A DNA stretch of 64,000 nt from Xiphydria camelus (Eukaryota; Arthropoda; Insecta; Hymenoptera; Xiphydriidae): assembly GCA_963678675.1 (NCBI GenBank), contig OY783200.1, positions 13,828,890 to 13,892,889 of the forward strand, given 5' to 3'. Under the pieces are notes generated by a model. The model was not told where the DNA came from and searched no databases. It saw nothing but the letters and a program-made list of their open reading frames with translations. Shown piece by piece: positions 1-10,765 of the stretch. Made by a program: the position numbers and the translations under genes. Position 1 is the first letter of the stretch; each line of letters opens with the position of its first letter.

Positions 1-634
1 TTCAATCGAGTCTATGTAACCGTACAATTCCCTGAAAAGAATCAATTGTTTATTTCAATCAACATATTTCAGCAACAGAGTAGTTACTCGATTTAAATTA
101 AACATAAAAAGGTAATGTTAATTGTGGGCTTCATTGAATGAAATCGAGTAGATGAAGGAAAAAATACTTACTTTATAATATATCCTGAACGAAAAGCATC
201 ACCTTGTTCGTTTGATGTAAATTTTATTGTTTGATCCGCTGTACTCATTATGAATCACGTAAAATAATGGACTCCAGACACACGATGGTCGTATCAAACT
301 GTCGAGAATATGGCGGTCTTAACCGGATGTACAACGTAGTACAACAATTTATTTTCGATGAAATAAGTGATCAATCAGTAAGTGAATCAGTAACGCATGA
401 TCGAAACAATTAAATAATGGATTGAAACAATGAAATAAATTAAAAAATATAAACGAGTTAGTCATTATAACTTATAATTAATATGTAAACATCTGGCAGA
501 ACAATGTTGCGTGGAAGTGATGTGGGTGTATTCGGTTAAAAAAAATTATTAAAATAAAATGAATGAAAAATTAATAAGAAATTATTTATTCTGACTATGA
601 ATCATGTATACTGGATATAATTGGTTTATGATAG
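1..634. other. AT-rich sequence without recognised feature
   Basis: I see no gene, hairpin or known repeat here. Short open frames lack coding character. It lies downstream of the EEP fragment that reads on the minus strand. Confidence 0.4.
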
Positions 635-854
635 CTAAAATACGATACATAAAAGCGTATCAATAAAACGTTGAAAAACTGCATCAATAGTTGTTCCGCC
701 GCTAGTCGTCGCAACTGTTTTGTCAGAGCTCATATCAAGTTCCGACTTATCCTTCAAAAAAGTAATAAGTGGTGTAGATGCAGCATCATTAAAATTTACG
801 TTGAAATCACCATTCAGAATCATCGGGGTAGAAGATGATAATCTTCTCCAAATA
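635..854 (-). pseudogene. EEP endonuclease domain fragment, C-terminal part
   Basis: The minus strand encodes a stretch with the motif MILNGDFNVNF followed by a GGTTIDAVF motif. GDFN is a hallmark of the endonuclease/exonuclease/phosphatase (EEP) fold, and the GTTIDAVF part resembles EEP domains found in LINEs and Helentron-type Helitrons. The upstream half of the same frame lies at 2709-2880; the two are separated by the TA element at 855-2708. Removing that element and one TA copy joins the frames without a shift (...EGLA-IWRRL...). A stop follows the domain near 635. The parent element (LINE, Helentron or other) cannot be decided because no reverse transcriptase, Rep or helicase piece is present nearby. 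Confidence 0.6.
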
Positions 855-1050
855 CACGGAAAGAAAAAATCAGGAAAAATTACTGTGCTTGACACTGTAA
901 TCGTGGTGCAAGCGGCACTTTCCGGGATTTTTCTTGATGAAAGAAAGAAAAATTAACAGTTACACTGGAATAATTATTGCACATGCTAGAATTTTTACTG
1001 CACTGCATAAGAAAAATTCTTGAACAGCACAGTAAAATTTCTGTGACTTA

Positions 1051-1743
1051 GCGCGGTCTCTTACGGGTCGGTGTGGTTTCGGCGCAGTAAGAGTATACGG
1101 TAAATGTTTTACCGATTCTTTACTAGTCAGCCTCGCTTACAGTCTCGGTATGCTGGCGGCGCGACGCTTGCCGGCGCATTTCATTTCGTGCTATTCCGCG
1201 GCGGAAAGTAGTAGGAAACATGTCTACGTCTAGTGATTCGAGTGATGAAGATATTATTGTAATTTATAATTATTTAAGAAATCAAAGAAAAAATATATTT
1301 TGGGTCCATCCATACATGGAACGCAACTATGGTAGCGGACTATTTATAGCAGCAGGAGAATTGAGTGAAAATGATAAGTTTAAGGCAATGTATAGAATGT
1401 CAAAAAAATTTTTTCTAAAACTAGTCAGACTCGTTAAGCCTTTGATAAGCAGATAAAATACAAACATGTGAGGGAGTGTAGACCATCCTTGGTACATCCC
1501 AACGGGAGGTTCGACCGGGAAAGCCCGACTGCCTAGATGCTTACAGCCTGCAAATGTCGAGACGCGACTGATTGGTGATGTTGCACGCAACATACCAATT
1601 ACAAACCGCTTCGCGCCGATGCCACGCCGACCCGTATGCGAGCATCGATATAAAATGTATAGAGCAACAACCCCAGTCGGTATGATGCACGGATACCAAG
1701 TGCGGTTTTTGCTCGAAGCATACCGATCCGTGAGAGACCGCGC
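1051..1743 (+). mobile_element. PIF/Harbinger-type deletion derivative
   Basis: A 693-bp insertion with terminal inverted repeat GCGCGGTCTC and TTA duplicated at 1048-1050 and 1744-1746. The second copy of the host element (56.1-57.0 kb) has a single TTA at the corresponding place, so it acts as an empty site. It encodes the start of a Harbinger transposase (1220-1456). The part 1478-1552 matches a segment in the arms of the element at 8264-10762, so this derivative has picked up or recombined with that sequence. Confidence 0.8.
1220..1456 (+). pseudogene. Harbinger transposase, N-terminal fragment
   Basis: An open frame of 78 codons starting with a Ser/Asp-rich leader (MSTSSDSSDED), then FWVHPYMERN and a YRMSKKFFLKLVRLVKP segment. 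This is the usual N-terminal arrangement before the DDE domain of PIF/Harbinger nucleases (a W-VHP motif followed by F-x-FRMS-x-x-F). A complete protein would be roughly 350-400 residues; here it stops soon after the pre-catalytic helices and the entire DDE domain is missing. It sits inside a TTA-flanked insertion, which agrees with the family's target preference. Confidence 0.7.
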
Positions 1744-1865
1744 TTAGAAATTTTCGGGTGCTACACAGGAATTTAGGTGCCATTCGGGCCTGTTCGTAAA
1801 GGTTCATGAACGCAACTACCTGACCGCTCTGCCCCGCTACCCGAGGGCAAAGAGTGGGTATCTAA

Positions 1866-2122
1866 TGCCGGCAGTACACGCTCGCCGAGGGGACTCGAGA
1901 CCAGGCGAGAGCGAGCGTGTACCTGGTGTTCTCGCCTCGTCTAAGGACCTCTCGCCTCGCCCTCGGAGCGCTCGGTCTAGAAGCGGTCTCCAATACGAGT
2001 CAAAGGAAGCGAAAGCGTAAATGGGGGTTATATACACGGTGCTCTCGGTCTCGCGTCTCAGGTAGTCCGCGCCTCGGCATGTCTCGTGTTCGGGTCTTTT
2101 CGGCGAGCGTGTACTGCCGGCA
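1866..2122. mobile_element. Harbinger-type MITE, 257 bp
   Basis: Perfect terminal inverted repeats starting TGCCGGCAGTACACGCTCGC, with TAA duplicated at 1863-1865 and 2123-2125. The corresponding place in the 56.1-57.0 kb copy has one TAA and no insertion. The interior is GC-rich (CTCGCCTCG-type runs), unlike the AT-rich surroundings, and codes for nothing recognisable. Confidence 0.8.
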
Positions 2123-2708
2123 TAACCTTGATACCTACCCTTTGCCGAGGGTACGTCCGAGGCAGGAAGGCATACGAGAGGTAGTTTGATTCCAGACTTT
2201 TAGCGAAACAGTCGCTAACAGCGCGCTACCCCAAAATCTACAGCATTTTATTTCGTCAATGAATATACCAATATACTCGTAATATATATTCGCACGCTAC
2301 CCAATGAGCCACGCGAGAGTTCCTGAGACCGGGTTTTCGGAACTTGTACATACCAATCACATGGAATTCTTTGATGTGATTTTTTTTCTATTTCTAAGGC
2401 GTATTCGAAAAAATACTTTCAGGTTTTTTTAAGGGCGTCAATCTCCACTCATAGAGAAAAAATCGTAAAAATGCCGGTTCCGAAGCTCGCGGCCTCTCCT
2501 TGTTAGTAAGAACTACGCATGCGCAGTAGTCTTTCTTTTTCACAAAAATTTTACCGTGATAGTACCAGAATGTTTCAGGTGCTTATCACTAATAAATACG
2601 CATGCGCATCAGACTTTTTCTTGAACTGGACGTTTGCACCAGGATTCAGGGAGCACAGTAATTTTTTTTAACTTTCCCTATGAAATCTCTTGATTTTTTC
2701 TTTCCGTG

Positions 2709-2880
2709 TATAGCTAAACCCTCCATAGTGAATAGTAGAAGGATAAAGTGAATAAAACATATAATCTTTTCGATGGGTTGGTTTGGTGAAATGTAGACAA
2801 CGATTGACAGAAGAGTCTGTCCATTTGGTAACAACAACCTGGCAATTACAACCGCCTGATGTGGTGCTGCATTCTTCTGT
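2709..2880 (-). pseudogene. EEP endonuclease domain fragment, N-terminal part
   Basis: The minus strand reads ...LLLPNGQTLLSIVVYISPNQ... up to EGLA, then meets the TA element. The pattern (L-PNG...VYISPN) is the typical strand-loop preceding GDFN in EEP domains. It is in frame with 635-854 once the element and one TA are removed. No convincing start or further upstream domain is seen. Confidence 0.55.
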
Positions 2881-2969
2881 TTCTCCTCTCGTTTTTGATG
2901 TGAAACATCTTATGCCGCGCTTCGGGGGTGAGACCGGCTGCTCGTGAAACGTCGCTGGAGTGGCTAAAT

Positions 2970-3091
2970 ACGCTAAGGCCAGGCGAACGTTGAACATTGC
3001 CTCTATATCTATATCTATTCTATATATAGATATAGAGGCAACGGTCATCCTGTGTCTCCTCACTGAACTGCGTCCCAACGTTCGCCTGGCC
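2970..3091. repeat. Foldback hairpin
   Basis: AGGCCAGGCGAACGTTG at the left is complementary to CAACGTTCGCCTGGCCT at the right, and TTGCCTCTATATCTATA pairs with TATAGATATAGAGGCAA in the middle. The two stem parts are separated by a 40-bp unpaired stretch on one side. It looks like a small foldback MITE; no clear target duplication. Confidence 0.55.
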
Positions 3092-3284
3092 TAACTCGGG
3101 ACGCATCGGCTCTCTCCGCCATGACTCGATGGTCCCCTTTCACCGAGCCCTAGCTTAACCACTTACTACTACACGCTCACTGTATCGGTGTACGAAGCAG
3201 TATTTACCCTCATTATAATGAAAGCATGAGGATTGATTGATCATTGGTTAGCACGTTTAAAAATAACATTTAAATACCGTTTGT

Positions 3285-3600
3285 ATAGGAAAATTGTTAG
3301 ATGTGAAACATCGAAATTCTTCTTTGTAGAAAGTATGCGATAGGAAGGATGGACCACGCATCCGTTGAAAGAATACGTGCGCCAGTGCGCATTTGTATTT
3401 ATGACTGTGATACCATTAAACGGTACGAACCGTTGTGGCGAATTCCGTTTATCGCGAGACGGAACAGCGACTGATGGCAGAGTTAAGAGAGAGTAAACTA
3501 AATGCGCTTTTTGAATTAGACACAACGGTTTGTACCATTTAATAGTATCACAATTATAAATACAAATGCGCACTGGCGAACGTGTTCTTTCGTTTTCAGC
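3285..3600. repeat. Truncated copy of the foldback element at 4337-4710
   Basis: It shares with the 4.3-kb element the segments GTTAGATGTGAAACATCG, GCGCCAGTGCGCATTTG and the central part GAGAGAGTAAACTAAATGCG. The right arm breaks off after the ACGTGTTCTTTCG stretch, and the left arm starts with altered sequence, so the copy is incomplete. Confidence 0.6.
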
Positions 3601-4060
3601 TAGATTTACTCAAGTGGGCACAGCATTGAAAACAATCTAGCGAGAGTTAGTCTAGAATCTCGGTTGAGAAAAATAAATCTAGCTAGATTGCAGTGGATAC
3701 ACGATAAAAATTTACTGCCAGAGAAATTTCAGTCTATTTGACCGGCTAAATAGATAGTAACTCAGTCTAGCGAGAGTGATAGGTGCCGGGTCGAAAGCGA
3801 AGGGCCTCGACCGCGTGCTCAGATTTCAGGAGCCTCGAGGGAGGCAACAGAAACCCTCTGCCTTTTATGCTCTCCTCGGACAAAGTGCAGACCCGCAATA
3901 AATTCGACTATTGCGGTGCACGTGTACTTCTTCGGGGATAGCACCAACCGAACGGCGCTGAATCTGCGTACTCTCTCCCGGCGCCAATTTTCATGCTCCA
4001 GCTCCGTGGTTTCGAAGAATTTCCTTCTCCCACCATGCATAGAAAAGTCATATCTATATA
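3601..4060. other. Unassigned sequence
   Basis: It contains several TCTAGCTAGATT-like words around 3600-3770 and a GC-richer part at 3780-4040. No supported gene. An open frame on the minus strand at 3819-4040 has no recognisable motif. Confidence 0.3.
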
Positions 4061-4065
4061 GGTCA

Positions 4066-4272
4066 AAAGTTCATAAATAATGAGATAATAGTAATTGAAA
4101 CTTCTTCGCTGGCAAGTAAGTTTAGCCTCATATGGTACGTATGTGTATACAATCTATAATACATCACGATTGTAAATAGATATTTGATAAGTCAAAGAAA
4201 CATATGAGGCTAAACTTATTCACCAGGAAAGGAAATTTAATCGCCATTATCTTATTATCTATGAACTTTAGG
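4066..4272. repeat. Foldback MITE
   Basis: AAAGTTCATAAATAATGAGA at the left pairs with the complement in TCTATGAACTTT at the right; the inner stem AAGTTTAGCCTCATATG pairs with CATATGAGGCTAAACTT. The loop is AT-rich and non-coding. Confidence 0.6.
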
Positions 4273-4336
4273 CCCACATCGATGTAAGATACTTTGTTGT
4301 AGATAAAAATACGTGTGTGTATAATAACATATAATA

Positions 4337-4710
4337 TAAAACAGTTTTTATAGAAAAATTGTTAGATGTGAAACATCGAAACTCTTCTTTGTAGAAAGTA
4401 TGCGATAGGAAGGATCGACCACGCGTCCGTCGAAAGAACACGTGCGCCAGTGCGCATTTGTATTTATGACTGTGATACTATTAAACAGTACCGATGGTAG
4501 AGTTAAGAGAGAGTAAACTAAATGCGCTTTTTGAATTAGACACAACGGTTCCTACCGTTTAATAGTATCACAGTCATAAATACAAATGCGCACTGGCGCA
4601 CGTGTTCTTTCGACGGACGCGTGGTCGATCCTTCCTATCGCATACTTTCTACAAAGAAGAATTTCGATGTTTCACATCTAACAATTTTTCTATAAAAACT
4701 GTTTTATATT
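4337..4710. mobile_element. Foldback element with ~165-bp arms
   Basis: Near-perfect inverted arms: AAAACAGTTTTTATAGAAAA at the left and its complement at the right. The stem runs through GATGTGAAACATCG and the GCGCCAGTGCGCAT motif on both sides. The unpaired centre (about 4485-4550) contains GAGAGAGTAAACTAAATGCG. A truncated relative lies at 3285-3600. Flanks are ATAT on both sides, so the exact target duplication is ambiguous. Confidence 0.7.
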
Positions 4711-5040
4711 TTTGTCGGTAGTTTCTCATGTATTCTGCCTTCTTATTTTTCGCAATTTCTGTAAAATATTAATTACTAATTAATTTAAAACTACAAATTA
4801 CTAGATAAATGATTGTCGTGTACAAATAAAATATGGATACAAAAAGATAAAAATATTCGGTATATTTACACTTACCAGCTGCATGTAATTCCATTTTAGG
4901 TTATGAAAAAGTCACAATTTTTCATCTATTTTAATTGAAAATCCTAGTCAAAACGTTTTTCTACACTAAAAACACTAGAAAGTTGTACGTTCACTGTATT
5001 ATTTTGTCGAAGATTGTCAAATTTGAATTTTTTTCTTATT

Positions 5041-5183
5041 TAGGCCCACTTGTTCGACGTAAGTTCAAGGCTGGTTCAGCTTGAACCGCCGTTCTTGGTA
5101 TATTTCGTGTCACACATAATATACCAAGAACGGCGGTTCAAGCTGAACCAGCCTTGAACTTACATTGAACAATTGGACCTTAA
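5041..5183. repeat. Foldback MITE, 143 bp
   Basis: The arms contain AAGTTCAAGGCTGGTTCAGC and its complement, followed by CCGCCGTTCTTGGTATAT and its complement around a loop of about 17 bases. The outermost bases (AGGCCCACTTGTTC and GAACAATTGGACCT) are imperfect. No clear target duplication. Confidence 0.65.
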
Positions 5184-5189
5184 AAGTAA

Positions 5190-5750
5190 TAATAACCCAC
5201 GAATCAACTCGCGGCCTCGCGCGGCCAGCGGCGGTGCGGTGTGGGCGTGCGTGCTTTATTCTACGGCCTGTGACCGCATCTCATGCGGTTGTATAGTGAG
5301 CTACTGTTGAGCCGATCGTCCACCTTGTGCGTGCGTAGCGCTGGGAACTGTATGGGTGCTCTCCCCAGTCCTCGGCGGAGCGACCCTCACACGGACACAC
5401 ACTAATGCTGTTTACACTTTCCCCAAATTACTCCCAGGCGAACCGAGCCATAAGATATTCACACATCAAAAATGTAAGACGGAAATGCAAGCAAAATAAT
5501 GATTCTGTCTACGCGCGCTATTGTCCTTCCCTCTAGTGTAGGCGCAGCGCGAACATTATTGGGATGATTAGTACATATCGGTACTCTTTCGCGTCGGTGC
5601 GTTGTCTTGTTTCATTTATGTATGTATGTATGTACTACATACTAATGTACAGCACTTGTAAGTACGCTATATAACATGTAAAAGTGTTGCCTTTTCATTT
5701 AAATTAAAAATACATACAGTACCGAAAATAAGCTCTTTTTCTTCAAAATA
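5190..5750. other. Locally GC-rich unique sequence and an ATGT microsatellite
   Basis: 5200-5400 is GC-rich with repeated GCGGC words and no gene I can support; 5615-5640 is a short TATG/ATGT repeat. The rest is AT-rich with no structure seen. Confidence 0.35.
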
Positions 5751-5754
5751 CATA

Positions 5755-5890
5755 CCATATGTCGCACGGAAAACCGATCAGGTGGGGGCCATCTGAATTT
5801 GAACTCGGCACTGCTTGGACGATGCTCGATTGATTCATTAAAAAATTCAAAAGGACTCCCCACCTGATCGGTTTTCCGTGCGACATATGG
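5755..5890. mobile_element. TA-flanked MITE, family A, copy 1 (136 bp)
   Basis: Terminal inverted repeats CCATATGTCGCACGGAAAAC (about 38 bp) flanked by TA at 5753-5754 and 5891-5892. A second full copy, reversed, lies at 55763-55896 and a half copy at 63478-63548. It is non-coding; the size and TA target suggest a Tc1/mariner-dependent MITE. Confidence 0.75.
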
Positions 5891-5917
5891 TATATGTACC
5901 CTTTTTTTGTGGAAAAT

Positions 5918-5992
5918 TCCAATTATCCGAATTTTTGATTATCCGAATGGGGTCTGGTTCCAATTGATTCGGATAATTGGAGTTCTACTGTA
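5918..5992. repeat. Pogo/Tigger-like terminal fragment
   Basis: AATTATCCGAATTTTTGATTATCCGAAT is followed by the inverted TTCGGATAATTGGAGTTCTACTG. Ends of the form CAGTAGAACTCCAATTATCCGA are characteristic of pogo/Tigger-type elements. Only the end or a very short derivative is present. Confidence 0.45.
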
Positions 5993-5999
5993 ATACCGA

Positions 6000-6750
6000 A
6001 ATAATAATACTGCTGTAAACTATTTACCTTTTTACTGGGAATCATACACTGAACTTATTCGCATAAAAAATCAATTACGACTGAGGTTGTACGGAGTAAA
6101 GTAATCTGTTTGTTTCACTTTTACGCGACCGATATAAACATCCTGGCACAGATCGAGACTTGATTGCATGCTATTTGAAGTCCTTGGTTATGCTATATTC
6201 TCGTAAAAACAGACATATTCACAAGCAAGAACTTGAGTTTTTTTAATTTTTGTCCATGGGAGATAACACTATGCGGCGGTCTTAAATAGACCTTGGCTGA
6301 CCTAGCGGCGAGCTAATCACAGCCCTCGACGTCGAGCTGACTCATCGTCCGCTGGGTCTGACCTGGCTATCTGCGTCCCACCGGCTGACGCTGCATCCTG
6401 GGTGATTAACGCACCCTGGGCCTTTCTGCTACCTGGCGTGCTACGGCAGGCCATCTTGGCTGCGACTCACACGTTGCAATGACTTTATTAAACCAAGAGC
6501 AATTCTACGCTGCTGGAGTATTGAGGGAACCTTCTTACAATACATTGCATACCAAATGTTAGTGCGGGTTGTCTAGTTTATAGCCTCTACATCGTTAGAT
6601 TTCAACATTAGACATTTTATTATATTTACCGATTAGGCTAGAGATTGCCTACCCTGTACGGGACCGCGTTGCCCATCTTGAAGACTACACATTATAACAT
6701 GATCACAAAAAACAAACTAAGCGTAAAGTTCATATTTGTACTATGACGTA
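6000..6750. other. Unassigned sequence
   Basis: AT-rich up to 6270, then a GC-richer patch (6280-6480). No gene or hairpin recognised on either strand. Confidence 0.3.
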
Positions 6751-6754
6751 GCGT

Positions 6755-8000
6755 TTGGCGAGGGCCCTCGGTGCCCTCCGCTACTCACAATCTAGCTGCT
6801 ACGATGCCGCGCGCGAAACGGAAAAGATGATGGCCACCAGGTGCACTACGCATGCACCGCGAGGGGAGACGATCGAGCTCCCCGATAACGCACGGAAATC
6901 GCGAGATCGGTACCGTTCCGATCTCGAACGGGTCCGGCTACCACAGCAAATGGTAGAGGGGCGGTTCGGTGGACGATGGCTGGGACACGGAAGGACGGGC
7001 GAACAAAAAGAAAAGAAACGGAACGCAGAAATAAAGAAACAGAAAAAGAAAGACTTTATTGTTCCCCGCGGAACGGGACGACCGTTCCCGGGCGACGTTC
7101 GCAGTCGCGACGACTCTCGGCGCGGCTTCGGTGCCACACGCCTCCCGCTAACGCGACGACGAAACGCACGCTCTAACCGGTGACCGCTAAAACGGAACGG
7201 GCGGTCTCAACGACGAGCGCTAACCGGGCACGCGCGCTCCGAAACGGCGAGCGCGAAACGGAAACGGGCGCTCTAGAACGGCGAGCGTGAGATGAAAACG
7301 CGCGCGCTCTCGGACGGCGAGCGCGAGATGAAAACGGGCGCTCTCTCTCTCTCTCTCTCGGACGGTGAGCGCGGGATGAAAACGTGCGCACTCTCGGACG
7401 GCGAGCGCGAGACGGAAACGTGCGCTCTCGGACGGTGAGCGCGAGACGGAAACGTGCGCTCTCGGACGGCGAGCGCGAGACGGAAACGGGCGCGAACACG
7501 GCGAACAGGTGCGCGCCGGCTCGACGGAAGTCCACGGCGGGTCGGAGGTCGAACGTTCGGGAAAGGAGGAGCGTACCGGTAGCGTCGAGGTCTTCAATGA
7601 CCCCCCGTAGCCCTCCTTGGTCGTCCGGTTGGCGGCCCCTCACGACACCTCTGATCCTTTAGGTTTCGGCGAAGGATCCTCTCGGAATCGGGGCTGACCA
7701 CGATGACTTCTTGAAGACGCTCCGTTTCTCCCTCGACTCTCTCTCGACCACTTCTGTCCCTAGACTCGTACTCGACACTCTCTCGCAGGCTCGCTGAACT
7801 CGTTATCAAGCGATCGTGCTCGTATCGTGACTCGAGCGGAACTAACTATCCTCCGGATCGATACCGGTTCGCGCGCGCTACCCGGGCTCGTCCGGATTCG
7901 TACCGTCGCCACGATCGCGCTCGCGGCGTTTCGCGCGGCCCTTTCAACGGCCGATTCGCACGCATTAGTCCGAAGGGGCCGATTGCACCCTTTTTGTGAC
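6755..8000. repeat. GC-rich block with a ~34-bp minisatellite
   Basis: 7215-7500 is a tandem array of about 34-36-bp units around GACGGCGAGCGCGAGACGGA, with an internal CTCTCTCT expansion near 7341. Several overlapping open frames on both strands arise from the unit length and GC content (Arg-rich on one strand, RERAR-type on the other). I do not regard them as genes. The flanks 6755-7200 and 7510-8000 are also GC-rich, in contrast with AT-rich neighbours; they could be a CpG-rich regulatory region or part of an unrecognised repeat. Confidence 0.5.
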
Positions 8001-8166
8001 GCAGAGCGAATCTCTACGTCACAGTACCTAATGATTTTATCCGTAATAAGGGGGTTTAAGAAAATAATATTAAAAACCAAAGGTGTGAGTGATTGTAACT
8101 GATTTATATGTCGACTCAATCAACAGTTTTAAGTAAAAAATGCAGGTTTTCCAAGGCAGCAAGTTA

Positions 8167-8263
8167 TTCAGATTCGATATCACTTTCGTCATCTTCGTCC
8201 TCGCTGCTGTTTACTTTGGGTTCCTTTAGCAATTGGATCACCTGTTTACTTAGACTGCCACTG
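8167..8263 (-). pseudogene. C-terminal end of the split repeat gene (see 10766-11345)
   Basis: The minus strand reads SLSKQVIQLLKEPKVNSS followed by an acidic tail (EDEDDESDIESE) and a stop near 8167. It fits as the C-terminus of the protein whose preceding part ends at 10766. The 2499-bp element 8264-10762 lies between them. Acidic tails after a V-I-Q-L-L-KEP motif are what I recall from uncharacterised insect repeat proteins. Confidence 0.55.
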
Positions 8264-10762
8264 TAGGCCAGTAGACAAGTGCATTAATAGCGGGAGCAAT
8301 TCCGAACAAGCTGGAAATAATTTTAGTTTGTTTGATTTGTTGTTAAAAAACACGTATTAAATTTGCACCCCCCAGAAAGCCCGGATTTGGCCGCCATCTT
8401 AAGAAAACGGGCGAAAAAAAGCGTTTTTCTTTATTATTTGTCAATAACTCGATTTCTATAAACTTTAGAGCAAAAAATGTAGTTACAAAAATTAAAGCAA
8501 ATTAAAGTATCTATAAAAATATTCTATATGTTTTTTCCGTGCGACTATCTGGTTCGAAGTTATATGGGCATCAAAAGCTGGATATATTATAGGCATTTAT
8601 TATTTTCTTTATTTTAAGGCATATTTAAAAACAAGCAACTGCTATTATGCTTTCATGATTACATTTATATTTGTTTTCTGTCGGCCAACCCTACTCCTGT
8701 TGTATACGAAATGTTTAACACAAGGTCATTAACCCTGTAAGCACCTAGACAAGGAATGTCGAGTGTAAGCATCTGGACAGGGAAAGTCGGGCTTTCCCGA
8801 TCGAGCCTCCCGTTGGGGTGTTACCAAGGACGGTCTATCACTTTTTCTCGGGCGTTTTTTAATGCCCGCAATTTTGAGTTGCCAGTCAATAAGTGCATTA
8901 ATAGCGAGAGCAAATCCGGACAAGCTGGAATAAATTTTAATCTGTTTTCCTTTGACCAACAAGATACCTATTAATTTTGCACCCTCAAACAGGCCCGAAT
9001 TTAGCCGCTATGCTGAGAAAAGGAATTGTTTCTTAATATTAGCAAATATCTCGATTAGTATCAATTTTATAGCAAAATATGTAGTTATCAAAATTAAAGA
9101 AGAGTAGATACTTTATTAAAAACGTTATGTAGGTACATTTTTTTGTACGACTACCTGTTTTGAAGTTATTGGCGTCGAACCCTCGAAACTTAATAATTTT
9201 CTTATTGTGTAGGCACTCTTAAACACATTCAATTGCTTTTTGGTGATACACATTTTTATTTGGTAAAGAAATCATATCATATACTCTCTTGTACTTGCTT
9301 CCACACCACCTAGAGGTAAAGTACCCGGCGCGTTTTTTTTAAGTGGTCTCCCCAATGGGCCTAATCCACTATGCCACCAACTTAGATAACTTCAAGTTTC
9401 TTTTGAGGTTGTAGGCTCATCAGAGTTTTTTCGCCTTTTTGATGTTACTGGTTGTTCAATATAACACTCAATATCATCCTGAATGTCTTCAACATCTGTC
9501 TCATGTTCGGGATCTGGTTCATAATGTGCAGAATATTCTATTGATTCGATTACATCTCTTTCTATATCGATAGGGAAATTCTCCTCGTAGTCTTCGACGT
9601 CTAATTCGACCACTTCCGAAGTATTCGAACAAGATTTGCCCTGGAAAAATGCACACAGTACTAAGTAATACAAACCTGCTTTGCGGCAGCTACGTACAAG
9701 CTGCATTACAATCTTAAGCGCATTTACAAGAAATAAGTTTTAGTAATTCTTGGGGAGCTGCGTCTTGTAAAGTAGCAATGTGCATTAACCCATTCTTTGA
9801 ATTTGTCCATCCCCAACCTAAAGCTGATTTTTCATTTCCATACCATAGCAATATCTGATGATAAGTACGGAAGCAGTGCAATCGAGCTGCATCTTTGGTT
9901 GGCGGAACCATGCTAGGTTTGGAAACCTGGATACGCTATCATTGGATTTCCCCTGGCCATCGAATGAATTTGACATTCCCTCCCTTTAATCCGGCTCGGA
10001 ATTCGCATTTTGGCGATCCCCCGTTGAGTAGGCATTGCAGAAACGGCTCGCGACGATCGCGGCATTCGCGGCCTACGTTTGCCGAATTAGACCGGTTTTA
10101 CCTGGCGAGATTAACCATATGTTTCGCGAGGTGTTTCCCCAATTGTGATTTATCAAATGGTTCGAACCGTCCTTGGTAACATCCCAACGGGAGGCTCGAT
10201 CGGGAAAAAAGCCCGACTTTCCCTGTCTAGATGCTTACACCCGACATTCCTTGTCTAGGTGCTTACAGGGTTAATGACCTTGAGTTAAACATTTCGTATA
10301 CAACAGGAGTAGGGTTGACCGACAGAAAACAAATATAAATGCAATCATGAAAGCATAATAGCAGTTGCTTGTTTTTAAATATGCCTAGAATAAAGAAAAT
10401 AATAAATGCCTATAATATATCCAGCTTTTGATGCCCATATAACTTCGAACCAGATAGTCGCACGGAAAAAACACATAGAATATTTTTATAGATAGATAGA
10501 TAGATACTTTAATTTGCTTTAATTTTTGTAACTACATTTTTTGCTGTAAAGTTTTTAGAAATCGAGTTATTGACAAATAATAAAGAAACAACGTTTTTTA
10601 GCCCCTTTTCTTAAGATGGCGGCCAAATCCGAGCTTTCTGGGGGGGGGGTGCAAATTTAATACATGCTTTTTAACACCAAATCAAACAAATTAAAATTAT
10701 TTCCAGCTTGTCCGGAATTACTCCCGCTATCAGCTATTTTATACGACTTGGCGACTGGCCTA
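8264..10762 (-). mobile_element. Element with ~590-bp inverted ends and a Cys-rich gene
   Basis: Left arm 8264-8850 and right arm 10165-10762 are inverted copies, both starting TAGGCCAG. They include matching pieces such as ACCTAGACAAGGAATGTC and GGAGGCTCGATCGGGAAA. CTG is duplicated at 8261-8263 and 10763-10765. The element splits a gene reading on the minus strand. A diverged direct repeat of the left arm lies at 8884-9290, so a related element end is nested inside. The only coding piece is the Cys-rich C-terminus at 9392-9911. Superfamily not assigned. Confidence 0.6.
9392..9911 (-). pseudogene. Cys-rich repeat-associated protein, C-terminal part
   Basis: Two overlapping minus frames make one degenerate product. 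The first (9911-9714) has HCFRTYHQILLWYGN and GWGW, ending at ELLKLISCKC. After a frameshift the second (9706-9392) continues SCRKAGLYYLVLCAFFQGKS and ends in an acidic tail with SKRRKN. In related arthropod proteins I recall this region carries regularly spaced Cys (ISCNC...CGCRKAGL-C...C...C), resembling a tesmin/TSO1-type CXC array. Here several Cys are replaced and there is at least one frameshift. Function unknown; presence between long inverted repeats suggests it is an element-encoded DNA-binding protein, which is inference. Confidence 0.5.
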
Positions 10763-10765
10763 CTG

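Larger units (their letters stand above)
855..2708. mobile_element. TA-flanked DNA element (non-autonomous), copy 1, with two nested insertions
   Basis: The ends are inverted: CACGGAAAGAAAAAATCA at the left and its complement at the right, flanked by TA at 853-854 and 2709-2710. It interrupts the EEP reading frame. A second copy in reverse orientation sits at 56135-57022 (888 bp). Compared with that copy, this one has two extra blocks, 1051-1743 and 1866-2122, each bounded by a duplicated TTA or TAA. Without them it is about 0.9 kb. No transposase of its own is visible. The TA target suggests mobilisation by a Tc1/mariner-type enzyme, which is inference. Confidence 0.75.

Noticed and set aside
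7215..7500. CRISPR-like regular array
   Set aside because: Units are contiguous with no unique spacers and the genome is eukaryotic.
6755..7662. Several long overlapping ORFs on both strands in the GC-rich block
   Set aside because: They follow the 34-36-bp unit and high GC; no known domain and mutually overlapping on both strands.
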